From positions 1 through 64,000 of the forward strand of contig NZ_BMTS01000025.1 in the NCBI RefSeq assembly GCF_014649795.1: 64,000 nucleotides of DNA, in the 5' to 3' direction. Origin of the DNA: Streptomyces melanogenes (GTDB lineage: Bacteria > Actinomycetota > Actinomycetes > Streptomycetales > Streptomycetaceae). Position numbers and translations under genes: made by a program. Positions 25,708 through 34,871 of the stretch are shown piece after piece (position 1 is the stretch's first letter; each line of letters opens with the position of its first letter). The notes under the pieces are model-generated. The model saw only the letters and a list, made by a program, of their open reading frames with translations. It searched no databases and was not told the origin of the DNA.

Positions 25708-27101
25708 GCTCCCGTACGACCGTCAAGCCGCACGAGATCGTCGAGCGGGCGCTCTCGCTGTCGACCGCCGACGGGTGCGTCGTCATCGCGGACGAGCACT
25801 CCTCCGCCAATCTGCGCTGGGCCGGCAACGCGCTGACCACCAACGGCGTGACCCGCGGCCGCACCCTCACCGTCATCGCGACCGTCGACGGGGCGCAGGG
25901 CACGGCCTCGGGCGTGGTGTCGCGGTCCGCCGTGACCGCCGACGATCTGGAGCCGCTGGTCCGGGCGGCGGAGGCGGCGGCGCGCGGCGCCGGGCCCGCC
26001 GAGGACGCCCAGCCGCTGGTCGAGGGCGTGCCGGTGGCGGCCGACTTCACCGAGGCGCCCGCCGAGACCTCCTCGGCCGTCTTCGCGGAGTTCGCCCCCG
26101 CCCTCGGCGAGGCCTTCGCCCGGGCCCGCGCGGGCGGCCGCGAGCTGTACGGCTTCGCCCACCACGAAATGACGTCCTCGTACCTGGGCACGTCGACGGG
26201 CCTGCGGCTGCGCCACGACCAGCCGACGGGCACGCTGGAGCTCAACGCCAAGTCGCCGGACCGGGCGCGCTCCGCCTGGGCCGGGCGCTCCACGCGGGAC
26301 TTCAAGGACGTCGACCCGGGCGCCCTGGACGAGGAGCTCGCGGTCCGGCTCGGCTGGGCCGAGCGCCGCATCGACCTGCCCGCGGGCCGGTACGAGACGC
26401 TGCTGCCGCCCACCGCCGTGGCCGACCTGCTGATCTACCAGCTGTGGTCGTCGAACGCGCGGGACGCCACCGAGGGCCGGACGGTGTTCTCCAAGCCCGG
26501 CGGCGGCACCCGGCTCGGCGAGACGCTGGCCCGGCTGCCGCTGACGCTGCGCAGCGACCCGAACGAGCCGGGCCTGGAGTCGGCGCCGTTCCAGCTCGCG
26601 CACTCCTCCGGCGACGACGCCTCCGTCTTCGACAACGGCCTGCCGCTGGCCCCCACCGACTGGATGCGGGACGGCAAGCTGGAGCGGCTGATCACCACCC
26701 GGCACAGCGCCGGGCTCACCCGGCTGCCCGTCACCCCGTCGATCGGCAACCTGGTCCTGGAGGGCGGTGGCGAGCGCTCGCTGGACGAGATGGTCGCGGC
26801 CACCGAGCGGGGCCTGCTGCTGACCTGCCTCTGGTACATCCGCGAGGTGGACCCGGCGACGCTGCTGCTCACCGGGCTGACCCGGGACGGCGTCTACCTC
26901 GTGGAGAACGGCGAGGTGGTCGGGGAGGTCAACAACTTCCGGTTCAACGAGTCGCCGGTGGACCTGCTGTCGCGGGCCACCGAGGCCGGACGGACCGAGA
27001 AGACCCTGCCGAGGGAGTGGAGCGACTGGTTCACCCGGGCCGCGATGCCGGCCCTGCGGGTGCCGGACTTCAACATGAGCTCGGTCAGCCAGGGCGTCTG
27101 A
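25704..27101 (+). CDS. tldE: TldE/PmbA-like subunit
   Basis: The 465-residue non-catalytic partner of TldD. It has the same two-domain fold but lacks HExxxH. Conserved stretches include ETLLPPTAVADLLIYQLW, NLVLEGGGERSLDEM and YLVENGEVVGEVNNFRFNES. The start overlaps the tldD stop (ATGA). The two subunits form a heterodimer in E. coli, where TldE completes the substrate channel. Confidence 0.92.
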
Positions 27102-27156
27102 CCCCCATACACTGGCTGTCGCACACCAATACACCAGACCTAGGAGACGTACGACC

Positions 27157-28425
27157 GTGACGGACATCGTCGATGAGCTGCAGTGGCGCGGGCTGATCGC
27201 CCTCTCCACTGACGAGGACGCACTGCGCAAGGCGTTCGCGGACGGTCCCGTCACGTTCTATTGCGGCTTCGACCCGACCGCGCCCAGCCTGCACCTCGGC
27301 AACCTGGTGCAGATCCTGACCATGCGCCGGATCCAGCAGGCGGGCAACCGCCCGCTGGGCCTGGTCGGCGGGGCCACCGGTCTGATCGGCGACCCCAAGC
27401 CGAACTCGGAGCGCACGCTGAACGCGCCCGAGGTCGTCGCGGGCTGGGTCGAGCGGCTGCGCGGCCAGATCGAGCGGTTCCTCGACTTCGAGGGCCCGTA
27501 CGCCGCGACCATGGTCAACAACCTGGACTGGACGTCGGGCCTGTCGGCCATCGACTTCCTGCGGGACGTCGGCAAGTACTTCCGGGTCAACAAGATGATC
27601 GCGAAGGAGGCGGTCGCGCGGCGGCTGAACTCCGACGCGGGCATCAGCTACACCGAGTTCAGCTACCAGATCCTGCAGGGCATGGACTTCCTGGAGCTGT
27701 ACCGGCGGCACGGCTGTGTGCTCCAGACCGGCGGCAGCGACCAGTGGGGCAACCTCACCGCGGGCACCGACCTGATCCACCGGGTCGCCCCGGAGGCCGA
27801 GGTGCACGCGCTGGCCACCCCGCTGATCACCAAGGCCGACGGCACCAAGTTCGGCAAGACGGAGTCCGGCACGGTCTGGCTGGACCCCGAGCGCACCACG
27901 CCGTACGCGTTCTACCAGTTCTGGCTGAACGCGGACGACCGTGACGTCTCCAAGTTCCTGCGGATCTTCAGCTTCAAGTCCCGCACGGAGATCGAGGAGC
28001 TGGAGCAGCTCACCGAGGAGCGCCCGCAGGCGCGTGCCGCGCAGCGCGCGCTCGCCGAGGAGCTGACGACGCTGGTGCACGGCGCCGACCAGTGCGCGGC
28101 GGTCGTCGCCGCGTCGAAGGCGCTGTTCGGGCAGGGCGAGCTGGCGGAGCTGGACGAGCCGACGCTGGCCGCCGCGCTCTCCGAGCTGCCGCACGCCGAG
28201 GTCGCCGAGCTCGGTCTGGTGGTGGACCTGTTCGCCGAGGTGGAGCTGGTGGCGAGCAAGTCGGCGGCCCGGCGCACGGTGAAGGAGGGCGGCGCCTACG
28301 TGAACAACGCGAAGGTGACGTCCGAGGACGCGGTGGTCACGGCCGACGACCTGCTGCACGGCCGCTGGCTGGTGCTGCGCCGGGGCAAGAAGAACCTGGC
28401 CGCGATCGAGGTCAAGAGCGTCTGA
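27157..28425 (+). CDS. tyrS: Tyrosyl-tRNA synthetase
   Basis: A 422-residue class I synthetase of the TyrRS bacterial type. CGFDPTAPSLHLGNLV (36-51) holds the HIGH-equivalent HLGN, GGSDQWGN marks the Tyr pocket, and KFGKTESG (231-238) is the KMSKS-equivalent. The C-terminal S4-like RNA-binding domain has SKSAARRTVKEGGAYVNN. The GTG at 27157 has TAGGAG upstream. Only 55 bases separate it from tldE, too few for a T-box leader, so T-box control is excluded here. A strong terminator follows. Confidence 0.97.
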   Translation: MTDIVDELQWRGLIALSTDEDALRKAFADGPVTFYCGFDPTAPSLHLGNLVQILTMRRIQQAGNRPLGLVGGATGLIGDPKPNSERTLNAPEVVAGWVERLRGQIERFLDFEGPYAATMVNNLDWTSGLSAIDFLRDVGKYFRVNKMIAKEAVARRLNSDAGISYTEFSYQILQGMDFLELYRRHGCVLQTGGSDQWGNLTAGTDLIHRVAPEAEVHALATPLITKADGTKFGKTESGTVWLDPERTTPYAFYQFWLNADDRDVSKFLRIFSFKSRTEIEELEQLTEERPQARAAQRALAEELTTLVHGADQCAAVVAASKALFGQGELAELDEPTLAAALSELPHAEVAELGLVVDLFAEVELVASKSAARRTVKEGGAYVNNAKVTSEDAVVTADDLLHGRWLVLRRGKKNLAAIEVKSV

Positions 28426-28447
28426 CCTGCGCGTACGGTAGTGAGCC

Positions 28448-28478
28448 AGGGGGCGGTCCCGTCACGGGACCGCCCCCT
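28448..28478. terminator. Bidirectional terminator after tyrS
   Basis: A perfect 15-bp stem AGGGGGCGGTCCCGT / ACGGGACCGCCCCCT with a one-base centre, between tyrS and the convergent GlsB/YeaQ-type gene. Confidence 0.87.
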
Positions 28479-28488
28479 CGCCGTACCG

Positions 28489-28764
28489 TCAGGCTCGCTG
28501 TTTGTTGCCCCGCAGCGCCATGTAGAGCATGTCGCCGAGGAAGACGATCACGACGGCCGCCGCGATCTGGAGGCCGTGCCGGCCCCAGTCGATGCCCTTG
28601 GTCTCGGCGATGCCGATCGCCCGGGCGATCGAGTTGCCGACCACCCCGCCGATGATGCCGAAGATGGTCGTCAGCCAGAGCGGACTGTGCTGCTTCCCGG
28701 GAAGGATCGCCTTCGCGATGAGACCCAGCACGAATCCCACGATGATCGCCCACAACCAGCCCAT
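28489..28764 (-). CDS. GlsB/YeaQ/YmgE family stress-response membrane protein
   Basis: A 91-residue membrane protein with three hydrophobic helices and the family core GLIAKAILPGKQHSPLWLTTIFGIIGGVVGN (about 14-44, Gly-zipper pattern). Formerly called transglycosylase-associated protein; the name does not imply enzyme activity. Family members are induced by envelope, acid or general stress. The ATG at 28764 has GAGGAGG at optimal spacing. It is divergent from the DUF3099 gene with a 243-base gap, in which I see no confident promoter pair. Confidence 0.9.
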   Translation of the reverse strand: MGWLWAIIVGFVLGLIAKAILPGKQHSPLWLTTIFGIIGGVVGNSIARAIGIAETKGIDWGRHGLQIAAAVVIVFLGDMLYMALRGNKQRA

Positions 28765-29007
28765 GGCTGCCTCCTCGTTCCGCTCGGCGGCAGCACTCCG
28801 CCGAGCACTCCGCTCTACATGAGCAGTCGCAGCCAGTGTTGACCCATCCGCCATACGGCGCATGTCGGACTCGTCCGTACGCGGTACGCACCGGGTCGAT
28901 CGCACAGACCGGACCTGCCCCGGTCTCGAACCCGGCGGATACCGGGCGTACCGTGTGAACAGTCCGGGCCGGGGAGAGTCCGGCGCGGAGTCGGGTGGTG
29001 GAGCTTG

Positions 29008-29394
29008 ATGCGGAAGCGGAGCGGAGCCGAGGTCTTCCGGATCACCGGGGCCCGGCAGGGTCTCGCCGAGGACGTTCGGGGGCGGCAGCGCCGCTATGTG
29101 ATCTCTATGTCGATCCGTACGGTGTCGGTCGTGCTGACGGCCGTCCTGTGGAACATCGAACGCCCTGTCGCAATCGTGACCCTGGTGTTGGGAGCCCTGC
29201 TCCCTTATGTGGCTGTGGTGATCGCCAACGCGGGGCGGGAGAACGTGCCTTCGCTGCCGTCGACGTACATCCCGGCACCGGCGCGGCCGATGCTCGGGGC
29301 GGCTCCGGCGGGGGGTCCGGCAGGGGCTCCGGCGGAACCTCCGGAGGCCTCCGGGAGCCGTGACCACGAACCGTGGTCACGCGAGCAGACCTGA
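29008..29394 (+). CDS. DUF3099 family membrane protein
   Basis: A 128-residue actinobacterial protein. The conserved N-terminal block VFRITGARQGLAEDVRGRQ is followed by two adjacent transmembrane helices (about 33-50 and 54-72) and a long Pro/Gly/Ala-rich C-terminal tail. The ATG at 29008 is preceded by GGTGGAG; a TTG directly before it is a weaker alternative. Function unknown. Confidence 0.85.
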   Translation: MRKRSGAEVFRITGARQGLAEDVRGRQRRYVISMSIRTVSVVLTAVLWNIERPVAIVTLVLGALLPYVAVVIANAGRENVPSLPSTYIPAPARPMLGAAPAGGPAGAPAEPPEASGSRDHEPWSREQT

Positions 29395-29515
29395 TCCGTC
29401 ACCGTCTGCAAAGCTCAAGAAAAGCTCAGATCAATCATGAAGTTACGGTGCACCGCACTGGGTCCCCCGTGACATACTGCGTAGGCGCTCCGCATCCCCC
29501 GTCGGAGCGACGGAC

Positions 29516-29553
29516 CGACGCCGGGCAGCTCCCCCCGTGGCTGCTCGGCGTCG
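29516..29553 (+). terminator. Possible terminator hairpin after the DUF3099 gene
   Basis: Arms CGACGCCGGGCAGC and GCTGCTCGGCGTCG form a 14-bp stem with one G-T pair and a 10-base loop. No T-run. It sits in the 177-base gap before the next gene. Confidence 0.55.
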
Positions 29554-29571
29554 CCATGTCACCCCCTGCTC

Positions 29572-29820
29572 ATGGCGCAGAATGTATCCGTGAGTGACGA
29601 GATCGCCGACGAGGCGCCCACCTGTTCCGCCAAGGGCTGCCGCACCGCGGCCATATGGGTCCTGGCCTGGAACAACCCGAAGATCCACACGCCGGAGCGG
29701 CGCAAGACCTGGCTCGCGTGCGACGAACACCGCGAGCACCTCTCCCAGTTCCTGGGCGTCCGCGGGTTCCTCAAGGACGTGGTGCCGCTCGCCGAGTGGG
29801 AGTCAGCCGCCGATCGCTGA
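29572..29820 (+). CDS. Conserved small hypothetical protein with Cys/His pairs
   Basis: An 82-residue protein conserved in streptomycetes. Two Cys near the N-terminus (CSAKGC) and a later CDEHREH suggest a small zinc-binding fold, followed by HLSQFLGVRGFLKDVVPLAEWE. An ATG at 29572 and a GTG at 29590 are both possible; neither has a good ribosome site. The 3' end overlaps the convergent moaA gene by 18 bases, which leaves no room for a terminator between them. Confidence 0.75.
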   Translation: MAQNVSVSDEIADEAPTCSAKGCRTAAIWVLAWNNPKIHTPERRKTWLACDEHREHLSQFLGVRGFLKDVVPLAEWESAADR

Positions 29821-30792
29821 CATCGGGCGGTCGGGCTGGAGGAAAGCCGGGTCGTCCAGACCGGATCCGGCCTTCTTTCCCCACATCGCCAGCCGCCACA
29901 GCCGGGCGATCTCCTCGTCCGGGGCGCCCGAGCGCAGGGCGGCGCGCAGATCGGACTCCTCGCGCGCGAAGAGGCAGGTGCGCACCTGGCCGTCGGCGGT
30001 CAGCCGGGTCCGGTCGCAGGCCGCGCAGAACGGGCGGGTCACCGAGGCGATGACGCCGACCCGGTGCGGTCCGCCGTCCACCACCCAGCGCTCGGCGGGC
30101 GCGGAGCCGCGCTCGTCGTCGCCCTCGGGGGTGAGCGTGAACCTGGTCCGCAGCGAGGCGAGGATGTCACCGGCGGTGATCATGCCGTCGCGCTTCCAGC
30201 CGTGCTGGGCGTCGAGCGGCATCTGCTCGATGAACCGCAGCTCGTAGTCGTGCTCCACCGCCCAGGCCAGCAGGTCGGGGGCCTCGTCGTCGTTGAGCCC
30301 CGGCATCAGGACCGCGTTGACCTTGACCGGGGTGAGCCCGGCGGCGCGGGCGGCCTCCATGCCCTCGATGACGTCCTTGTGGCGGTCGCGGCGAGTGAGG
30401 GTCTTGAACACCTCGGGGCGCAGGGTGTCGAGGGAGACGTTGACCCGGTCCAGACCGGCCGATTTCAGCGCGGCCGCGGTGCGCTTCAGGCCGATGCCGT
30501 TGGTGGTGATCGACATCCGGGGGCGGGGCTCCAGGGCCGCGCAGCGCTCCACGATGCCGACCAGGCCCGGGCGCAGCAGCGGCTCGCCGCCGGTGAAGCG
30601 GACCTCGGTGATGCCGAGCTCGGTCACGGCGATGCGGATCAGCCGCACGATCTCGTCGTCGGTGAGCAGGTCCGGCTTGGCCAGCCACTGCAGGCCCTCT
30701 TCCGGCATGCAGTACGTGCACCGCAGATTGCAGCGGTCCGTCAGTGAGACGCGCAGGTCAGTGGCCACACGGCCGTATGTGTCGATGAGCAC
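29803..30792 (-). CDS. moaA: GTP 3',8-cyclase MoaA
   Basis: A 329-residue radical-SAM enzyme that starts molybdenum-cofactor synthesis by rearranging GTP. The N-terminal cluster motif CNLRCTYC is at C21, C25 and C28. TGGEPLLR binds SAM. The second cluster is CAACDRTRLTADGQVRTC, and the C-terminal Gly-Gly required for activity is present (SAIGG). No other moa gene is nearby. Its last 18 bases overlap the convergent small gene. Confidence 0.96.
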   Translation of the reverse strand: MLIDTYGRVATDLRVSLTDRCNLRCTYCMPEEGLQWLAKPDLLTDDEIVRLIRIAVTELGITEVRFTGGEPLLRPGLVGIVERCAALEPRPRMSITTNGIGLKRTAAALKSAGLDRVNVSLDTLRPEVFKTLTRRDRHKDVIEGMEAARAAGLTPVKVNAVLMPGLNDDEAPDLLAWAVEHDYELRFIEQMPLDAQHGWKRDGMITAGDILASLRTRFTLTPEGDDERGSAPAERWVVDGGPHRVGVIASVTRPFCAACDRTRLTADGQVRTCLFAREESDLRAALRSGAPDEEIARLWRLAMWGKKAGSGLDDPAFLQPDRPMSAIGG

Positions 30793-30886
30793 TGTGGGCC
30801 CCCTCCCCCGTTTACCGGTTGGTCTGTACAGCCGAGCCTACGCGAGAGCTCCGACAACAGCGGGGGCCGTTTGACACGAGGTGCGA

Positions 30887-30922
30887 CGCGGCCGCGTCGT
30901 AGGACCCTACGACGCGGCCGCG
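30887..30922. terminator. Terminator after the acetate-permease operon
   Basis: A perfect 17-bp stem, CGCGGCCGCGTCGTAGG / CCTACGACGCGGCCGCG, with a two-base loop. It lies immediately downstream of the actP-like gene and upstream of the moaA promoter region. Confidence 0.85.
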
Positions 30923-30943
30923 GCTCGTACCCGTACGGAGGCC

Positions 30944-32578
30944 CTAGTGGGCGCCGACTCCGGTGAGGGACTTGACCTCCAGTTCCGCGTACTTTCCGGC
31001 GTCCGGCTCCTCCTTGGACAGGAGCGATCCGATCAGGCCGAGCAGGAAACCGACCGGGATCGAGATCAGGCCGGGGTTCTCCAGCGGGAACCAGTGGAAG
31101 TCGACGCCCTTGAACATGGACGTCTTCGGGTTGCCCGAGACGACCGGCGAGAACAGCACCAGCACGACCGCCGTGGTCAGACCGCCGTAGATCGACCACA
31201 GCGCGCCCTGGGTGGTGAAGCGCTTCCAGAAGAGGCTGTAGAGGATGGTCGGCAGGTTGGCGGAGGCGGCCACCGCGAAGGCGAGCGCCACCAGACCGGC
31301 GACGTTCAGATCGCGGGCGAAGGCGCCGAGCACGATGGCCACGGCCCCGATGAACACGGTCGCCCAGCGCGCGGCCCGGACCTCCTCCTGCTCGGTCGCC
31401 TTCCCCTTGCGGATGACGTTGGCGTAGATGTCGTGCGCGAAGGAGGACGAGGAGGCGAGGGTGAGGCCCGCGACGACCGCGAGGATCGTGGCGAAGGCGA
31501 CCGCCGAGATCACCGCCAGCAGGATCGCGCCCCCGTTGGAGCCGCTGCCGCCGCCGATCTCCAGGGCCGCCAGTGGCGCCGCCGTGTTGCCCGCCGGGTT
31601 GGAGGCGATGATGTCGCCCGGTTTGAGCAGCGCCGCCGCGCCGAAGCCGAGCACGATCGTCATCAGGTAGAAGGCGCCGATGATGCCGATCGCCCAGTTC
31701 ACCGACTTACGGGCGGCCTTGGCGGTCGGAACGGTGTAGAAGCGGATCAGGATGTGCGGCAGCCCGGCCGTGCCGAGCACCAGGGCGATGCCGAGCGAGA
31801 TGAAGTCCAGCTTGGAGGTGCCGGTCTTGCCGTACTTCAGACCGGGCTCCAGGAAGGCGCTGCCCTTGCCGCTGTTCTTGGCGGCCGTGCCGAGCAGGTC
31901 CGACAGGTTGAAGTTGAACTTCAGCAGGATCAGGAAGGTGATCAGGACGGTGCCCGCGATGAGCAGGACCGCCTTGACCATCTGCACCCAGGTGGTGCCC
32001 TTCATGCCGCCGATCGTCACGTACACGATCATCAGCACGCCGACCAGGGCGACGATCAGGACCTTGCCCGCGTCGCTGGTGATGCCGAGCAGCAGCGAGA
32101 CCAGGACGCCCGCGCCCGCCATCTGCGCCAGCAGGTAGAAGATCGAGACGACGATGGTGGAGGTGCCGGCCGCCGTCCGTACGGGCCGCTGGCGCATCCG
32201 GTACGCGAGCACGTCGCCCATCGTGTAGCGGCCGGAGTTGCGCAGCGGCTCGGCGACCAGGAGCAGCGCCACCAGCCAGGCGACCAGGAAGCCGATCGAG
32301 TACAGGAAGCCGTCGTAGCCGAAGAGGGCGATGGCTCCGGCGATGCCGAGGAAGGACGCGGCGGACATGTAGTCGCCGGAGACCGCCAGGCCGTTCTGGA
32401 AGGCGGTGAACTGGCGCCCGCCCGCGTAGAAGTCGGCCGCGCTCTTGGTCTGGCGGCCCGCCCAGACGGTGATGACCAGGGTCGCGACGACGAACACCGA
32501 GAAGAGCGCGATGATCAGCGGCCGGTGCTCGCTGGTGGGGGTCGCCGCGAGCTGGAGGTGGGCGTACGGGGCGCTCAT
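30944..32578 (-). CDS. actP: Cation/acetate symporter (ActP-like, SSS family)
   Basis: A 544-residue sodium:solute symporter with about 13 membrane helices. Family blocks: RQTKSAADFYAGGRQFTAFQNGLAVSGDYMSAASFLG region near the N-terminus, TIGGMKGTTWVQMVKA, and GLPHILIRFYTVP. ActP carries acetate and other short-chain monocarboxylates into the cell with a cation. The gene overlaps the preceding DUF485 gene by four bases, the usual yjcH-actP arrangement. The substrate is by homology only. Confidence 0.9.
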   Translation of the reverse strand: MSAPYAHLQLAATPTSEHRPLIIALFSVFVVATLVITVWAGRQTKSAADFYAGGRQFTAFQNGLAVSGDYMSAASFLGIAGAIALFGYDGFLYSIGFLVAWLVALLLVAEPLRNSGRYTMGDVLAYRMRQRPVRTAAGTSTIVVSIFYLLAQMAGAGVLVSLLLGITSDAGKVLIVALVGVLMIVYVTIGGMKGTTWVQMVKAVLLIAGTVLITFLILLKFNFNLSDLLGTAAKNSGKGSAFLEPGLKYGKTGTSKLDFISLGIALVLGTAGLPHILIRFYTVPTAKAARKSVNWAIGIIGAFYLMTIVLGFGAAALLKPGDIIASNPAGNTAAPLAALEIGGGSGSNGGAILLAVISAVAFATILAVVAGLTLASSSSFAHDIYANVIRKGKATEQEEVRAARWATVFIGAVAIVLGAFARDLNVAGLVALAFAVAASANLPTILYSLFWKRFTTQGALWSIYGGLTTAVVLVLFSPVVSGNPKTSMFKGVDFHWFPLENPGLISIPVGFLLGLIGSLLSKEEPDAGKYAELEVKSLTGVGAH

Positions 32579-32940
32579 GCGTCGGCCTCCATGCGGGACT
32601 TGATCGCCTCGGAGCGCGGGTCGAGCTTGGCGGCCGCGTACCGCGAGTAGAACCAGGCGATGAGGAAGGTGGTGAGGAACTGGGCGAGACCGAAGACGAG
32701 CGCCACGTTGATGTTGCCGAACAGCTTGTGGCCCATGAAACCGCCCGCGTAGTTCGACAGCAGGACGTACAGCAGGTACCAGGCGATGAAGGCGACCGTC
32801 AGCGGGAACGCGAACCGGCGGTGCGTGCGGCGCAGTTCGGCGAATTCCTCGCTGGCCTGCACCTCGACGAACTTCTCGGTGGGGGGCTGGGCGGGGCGCG
32901 TGTCGATACCGCCTTCGGGCGGTGGCACGTCGGTGGCCAC
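32575..32940 (-). CDS. DUF485 (YjcH-like) membrane protein
   Basis: A 121-residue inner-membrane protein with two transmembrane helices and the DUF485 signature FAELRRTHRRFAFPLTVAF. It is the standard upstream partner of ActP-type symporters and overlaps that gene by ATGA. The GTG at 32940 has AGGAGACTCC upstream; longer in-frame starts are unlikely. Confidence 0.9.
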   Translation of the reverse strand: MATDVPPPEGGIDTRPAQPPTEKFVEVQASEEFAELRRTHRRFAFPLTVAFIAWYLLYVLLSNYAGGFMGHKLFGNINVALVFGLAQFLTTFLIAWFYSRYAAAKLDPRSEAIKSRMEADA

Positions 32941-33140
32941 GGAGTCTCCTCGCGATGCGGGTGCGGTGGGGATGGACGTCAAGGGGGGCCTCACTGTCGG
33001 GGACGGGTGATGGTGGTCCCCCTGACAACGGCACGGAGGGCGTCACGTCTCGGTTCAGACCGGTCGTTTTTCTCGGCGCCGCCTTCACGTCGTTCGCACA
33101 ACTTCTCGGACCAAGACGCCCGAACTCGTTGATGGGCCCG

Positions 33141-33169
33141 CATGATCAGCGATAGCTTCGCTGGTCATG
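33141..33169. promoter_or_regulatory. Inverted repeat in the divergent permease/protease region
   Basis: CATGATCAGCGA and TCGCTGGTCATG form 12-base arms (11 matches) around TAGCT. They lie in the 286-base gap between the divergent DUF485 and subtilisin genes, about 60 bases before the protease start. It may be an operator or a hairpin in the protease leader. Otherwise I see no confident promoter pair in this gap. Confidence 0.5.
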
Positions 33170-33226
33170 TACCCGTCCAGCCGTGACCCGCGGCCGGACG
33201 GCTCTCACGGATGATGTGGAGAACCC

Positions 33227-34747
33227 ATGGCTCATCTGGGATCCGGACGGCGTCGGGCCCTCGTGCTCCCCGCCGGCCTGGCGCTCACGGCCTCGCTCGG
33301 CTTCCTCCCGGCGGGCACGGCCTCGGCCGCACCGGCCCCCGCCACCGACGGACCGAACCTCTCGTACGTCGTCAACACGACCGGCGGGCACGGCACTTCG
33401 GCCCGGGTGCGCAACGCGATAGCGAAGGCGGGCGGCACGGTCGTCGTCTCGTACGACCGGATAGGCGTGGTCGTCGTGCACTCCACGAACCCCGCGTTCG
33501 CCGCGGAGATACGCCGGGCCAAGGGCGTCACCTCCGCCGGTGCCACCCGCACCACGCCCCTGAAGGCGCAGGCGACCACCGAGGAGGGCACCACCCAGGC
33601 CCTCACCCCGGCCGAGGCCGCCAAGGCCAAGGCGGCGGCCGCGCCCGGCCAGGAGCCGCTCGAGGCCAACCAGTGGGACCTGCGGGCGATCGGCGCCGAC
33701 AAGGCCGCCAAGATCTACCCGGGCAGCCGCCGGGTCACCGTCGGCGTGATCGACACCGGGGTCGACGACACCCACCCGGACCTCGCCCCGAACTTCTCCG
33801 CGTCCCAGTCGGCCAACTGCGTGGGCGGCGTCGCCGACACCTCGCCGGGCGCCTGGCGGCCGTACACCGGCGGCAGCGACCACGGCACGCACGTCGCGGG
33901 CGAGATAGCCGCGGCCCGCAACGGCATCGGTGTCGCCGGGGTCGCGCCCGGCGTCAAGGTCGCCGGGATCAAGGTCGCCGAGCAGGGCAGCGGGCTGTTC
34001 TTCACCGAGGCGGTGGTCTGCGGGTTCGTCTTCGCCGCCGAGCACCACATCGACGTCACCAACAACAGCTATTACGTGGACCCCTGGTACTTCAACTGCA
34101 AGAGCGACCCGGACCAGAAGGCGCTGCTGGACGCGGTGACCCGGGCCAGCAAGTACGCCGAGCGCAAGGGCGTCCTCAACGTGGCGGCGGCGGGCAACGA
34201 GAACTACGACCTGTCCAAGCACGCCCTCACCGACACCTCCAGCCCGGACGACCAGCCCGCGCCGCACCCCACGGTGACCGTGGACCCGGCCAAGTGCCCG
34301 GACATCCCGGCCCAGTTGCCGGGGGTCGTCACGGTCGCGGCGACGGGCGTGCAGAACGTCAAGTCGTACTACTCCAGCTACGGCCTGGGCCAGATCGACG
34401 TGGCCGCGCCGGGCGGTGACAAGTACCAGATCCCGGACACCCCGGACAAGAACGGCCGGATCCTGTCGACGATCCTGGGCGGCCAGTACGGCTACAAGCA
34501 GGGCACGTCCATGGCCACGCCGCACGTCGTCGGCGTCGCCGCGCTGCTGAAGTCCAAGAACCCGTGGGCATCGCCGGAGGAGCTGCGGGAGATGCTCAAG
34601 GAGCAGGCCGACAACCCCGGCTGCCCCACCGGCCTGTACGACCCGGACGGCAACGGCGTCCAGGACTCCACCTGTGAGGGCGGCAAGCGCGTCAACGGCT
34701 TCTACGGCCGGGGCGTCGTCAACGCGCTGAGCGCGGTGACCGAGTAG
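33227..34747 (+). CDS. Secreted S8 (subtilisin-like) serine protease, first of tandem pair
   Basis: A 506-residue exported protease. Signal peptide (about 1-35, ending TASAAPAP), an inhibitor-I9-like propeptide (about 42-115, YVVNTTGGHGTSARVR...), then the catalytic domain with D176 (VIDTGVDDTHPD), H219 (DHGTHVAGE), the oxyanion Asn in AAAGNE and S428 (GTSMATPHVVG). A C-terminal segment with two Cys follows. The ATG at 33227 follows GTGGAG. A paralog follows after 124 bases; the two share 70 bases with no difference (33896-33965). Confidence 0.95.
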   Translation: MAHLGSGRRRALVLPAGLALTASLGFLPAGTASAAPAPATDGPNLSYVVNTTGGHGTSARVRNAIAKAGGTVVVSYDRIGVVVVHSTNPAFAAEIRRAKGVTSAGATRTTPLKAQATTEEGTTQALTPAEAAKAKAAAAPGQEPLEANQWDLRAIGADKAAKIYPGSRRVTVGVIDTGVDDTHPDLAPNFSASQSANCVGGVADTSPGAWRPYTGGSDHGTHVAGEIAAARNGIGVAGVAPGVKVAGIKVAEQGSGLFFTEAVVCGFVFAAEHHIDVTNNSYYVDPWYFNCKSDPDQKALLDAVTRASKYAERKGVLNVAAAGNENYDLSKHALTDTSSPDDQPAPHPTVTVDPAKCPDIPAQLPGVVTVAATGVQNVKSYYSSYGLGQIDVAAPGGDKYQIPDTPDKNGRILSTILGGQYGYKQGTSMATPHVVGVAALLKSKNPWASPEELREMLKEQADNPGCPTGLYDPDGNGVQDSTCEGGKRVNGFYGRGVVNALSAVTE

Positions 34748-34759
34748 CACGACCGACCG

Positions 34760-34790
34760 GGGGGGCGCGGCCGAGCGGCGCCGCGCCCCC
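34760..34790 (+). terminator. Hairpin between the tandem protease genes
   Basis: GGGGGCGCGGC and GCCGCGCCCCC form an 11-bp stem about 13 bases after the first protease stop. No T-run. It suggests that the second protease has its own promoter. Confidence 0.7.
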
Positions 34791-34871
34791 GCTTCTCTGT
34801 ACGTCCCGCACGGCTCCTTTTCGCTCCTTTCCCGTACGTAACGAGACATTCGTCAACCACATGGAGATCCC

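Noticed and set aside
27102..27156. T-box leader for tyrS
   Set aside because: Only 55 bases separate tldE and tyrS, too short for a T-box.
30881..32650. A 589-codon plus-strand frame opposite the acetate symporter
   Set aside because: Asp/Arg/Gln-rich antisense frame without motifs; the symporter on the other strand has a full set of family motifs.
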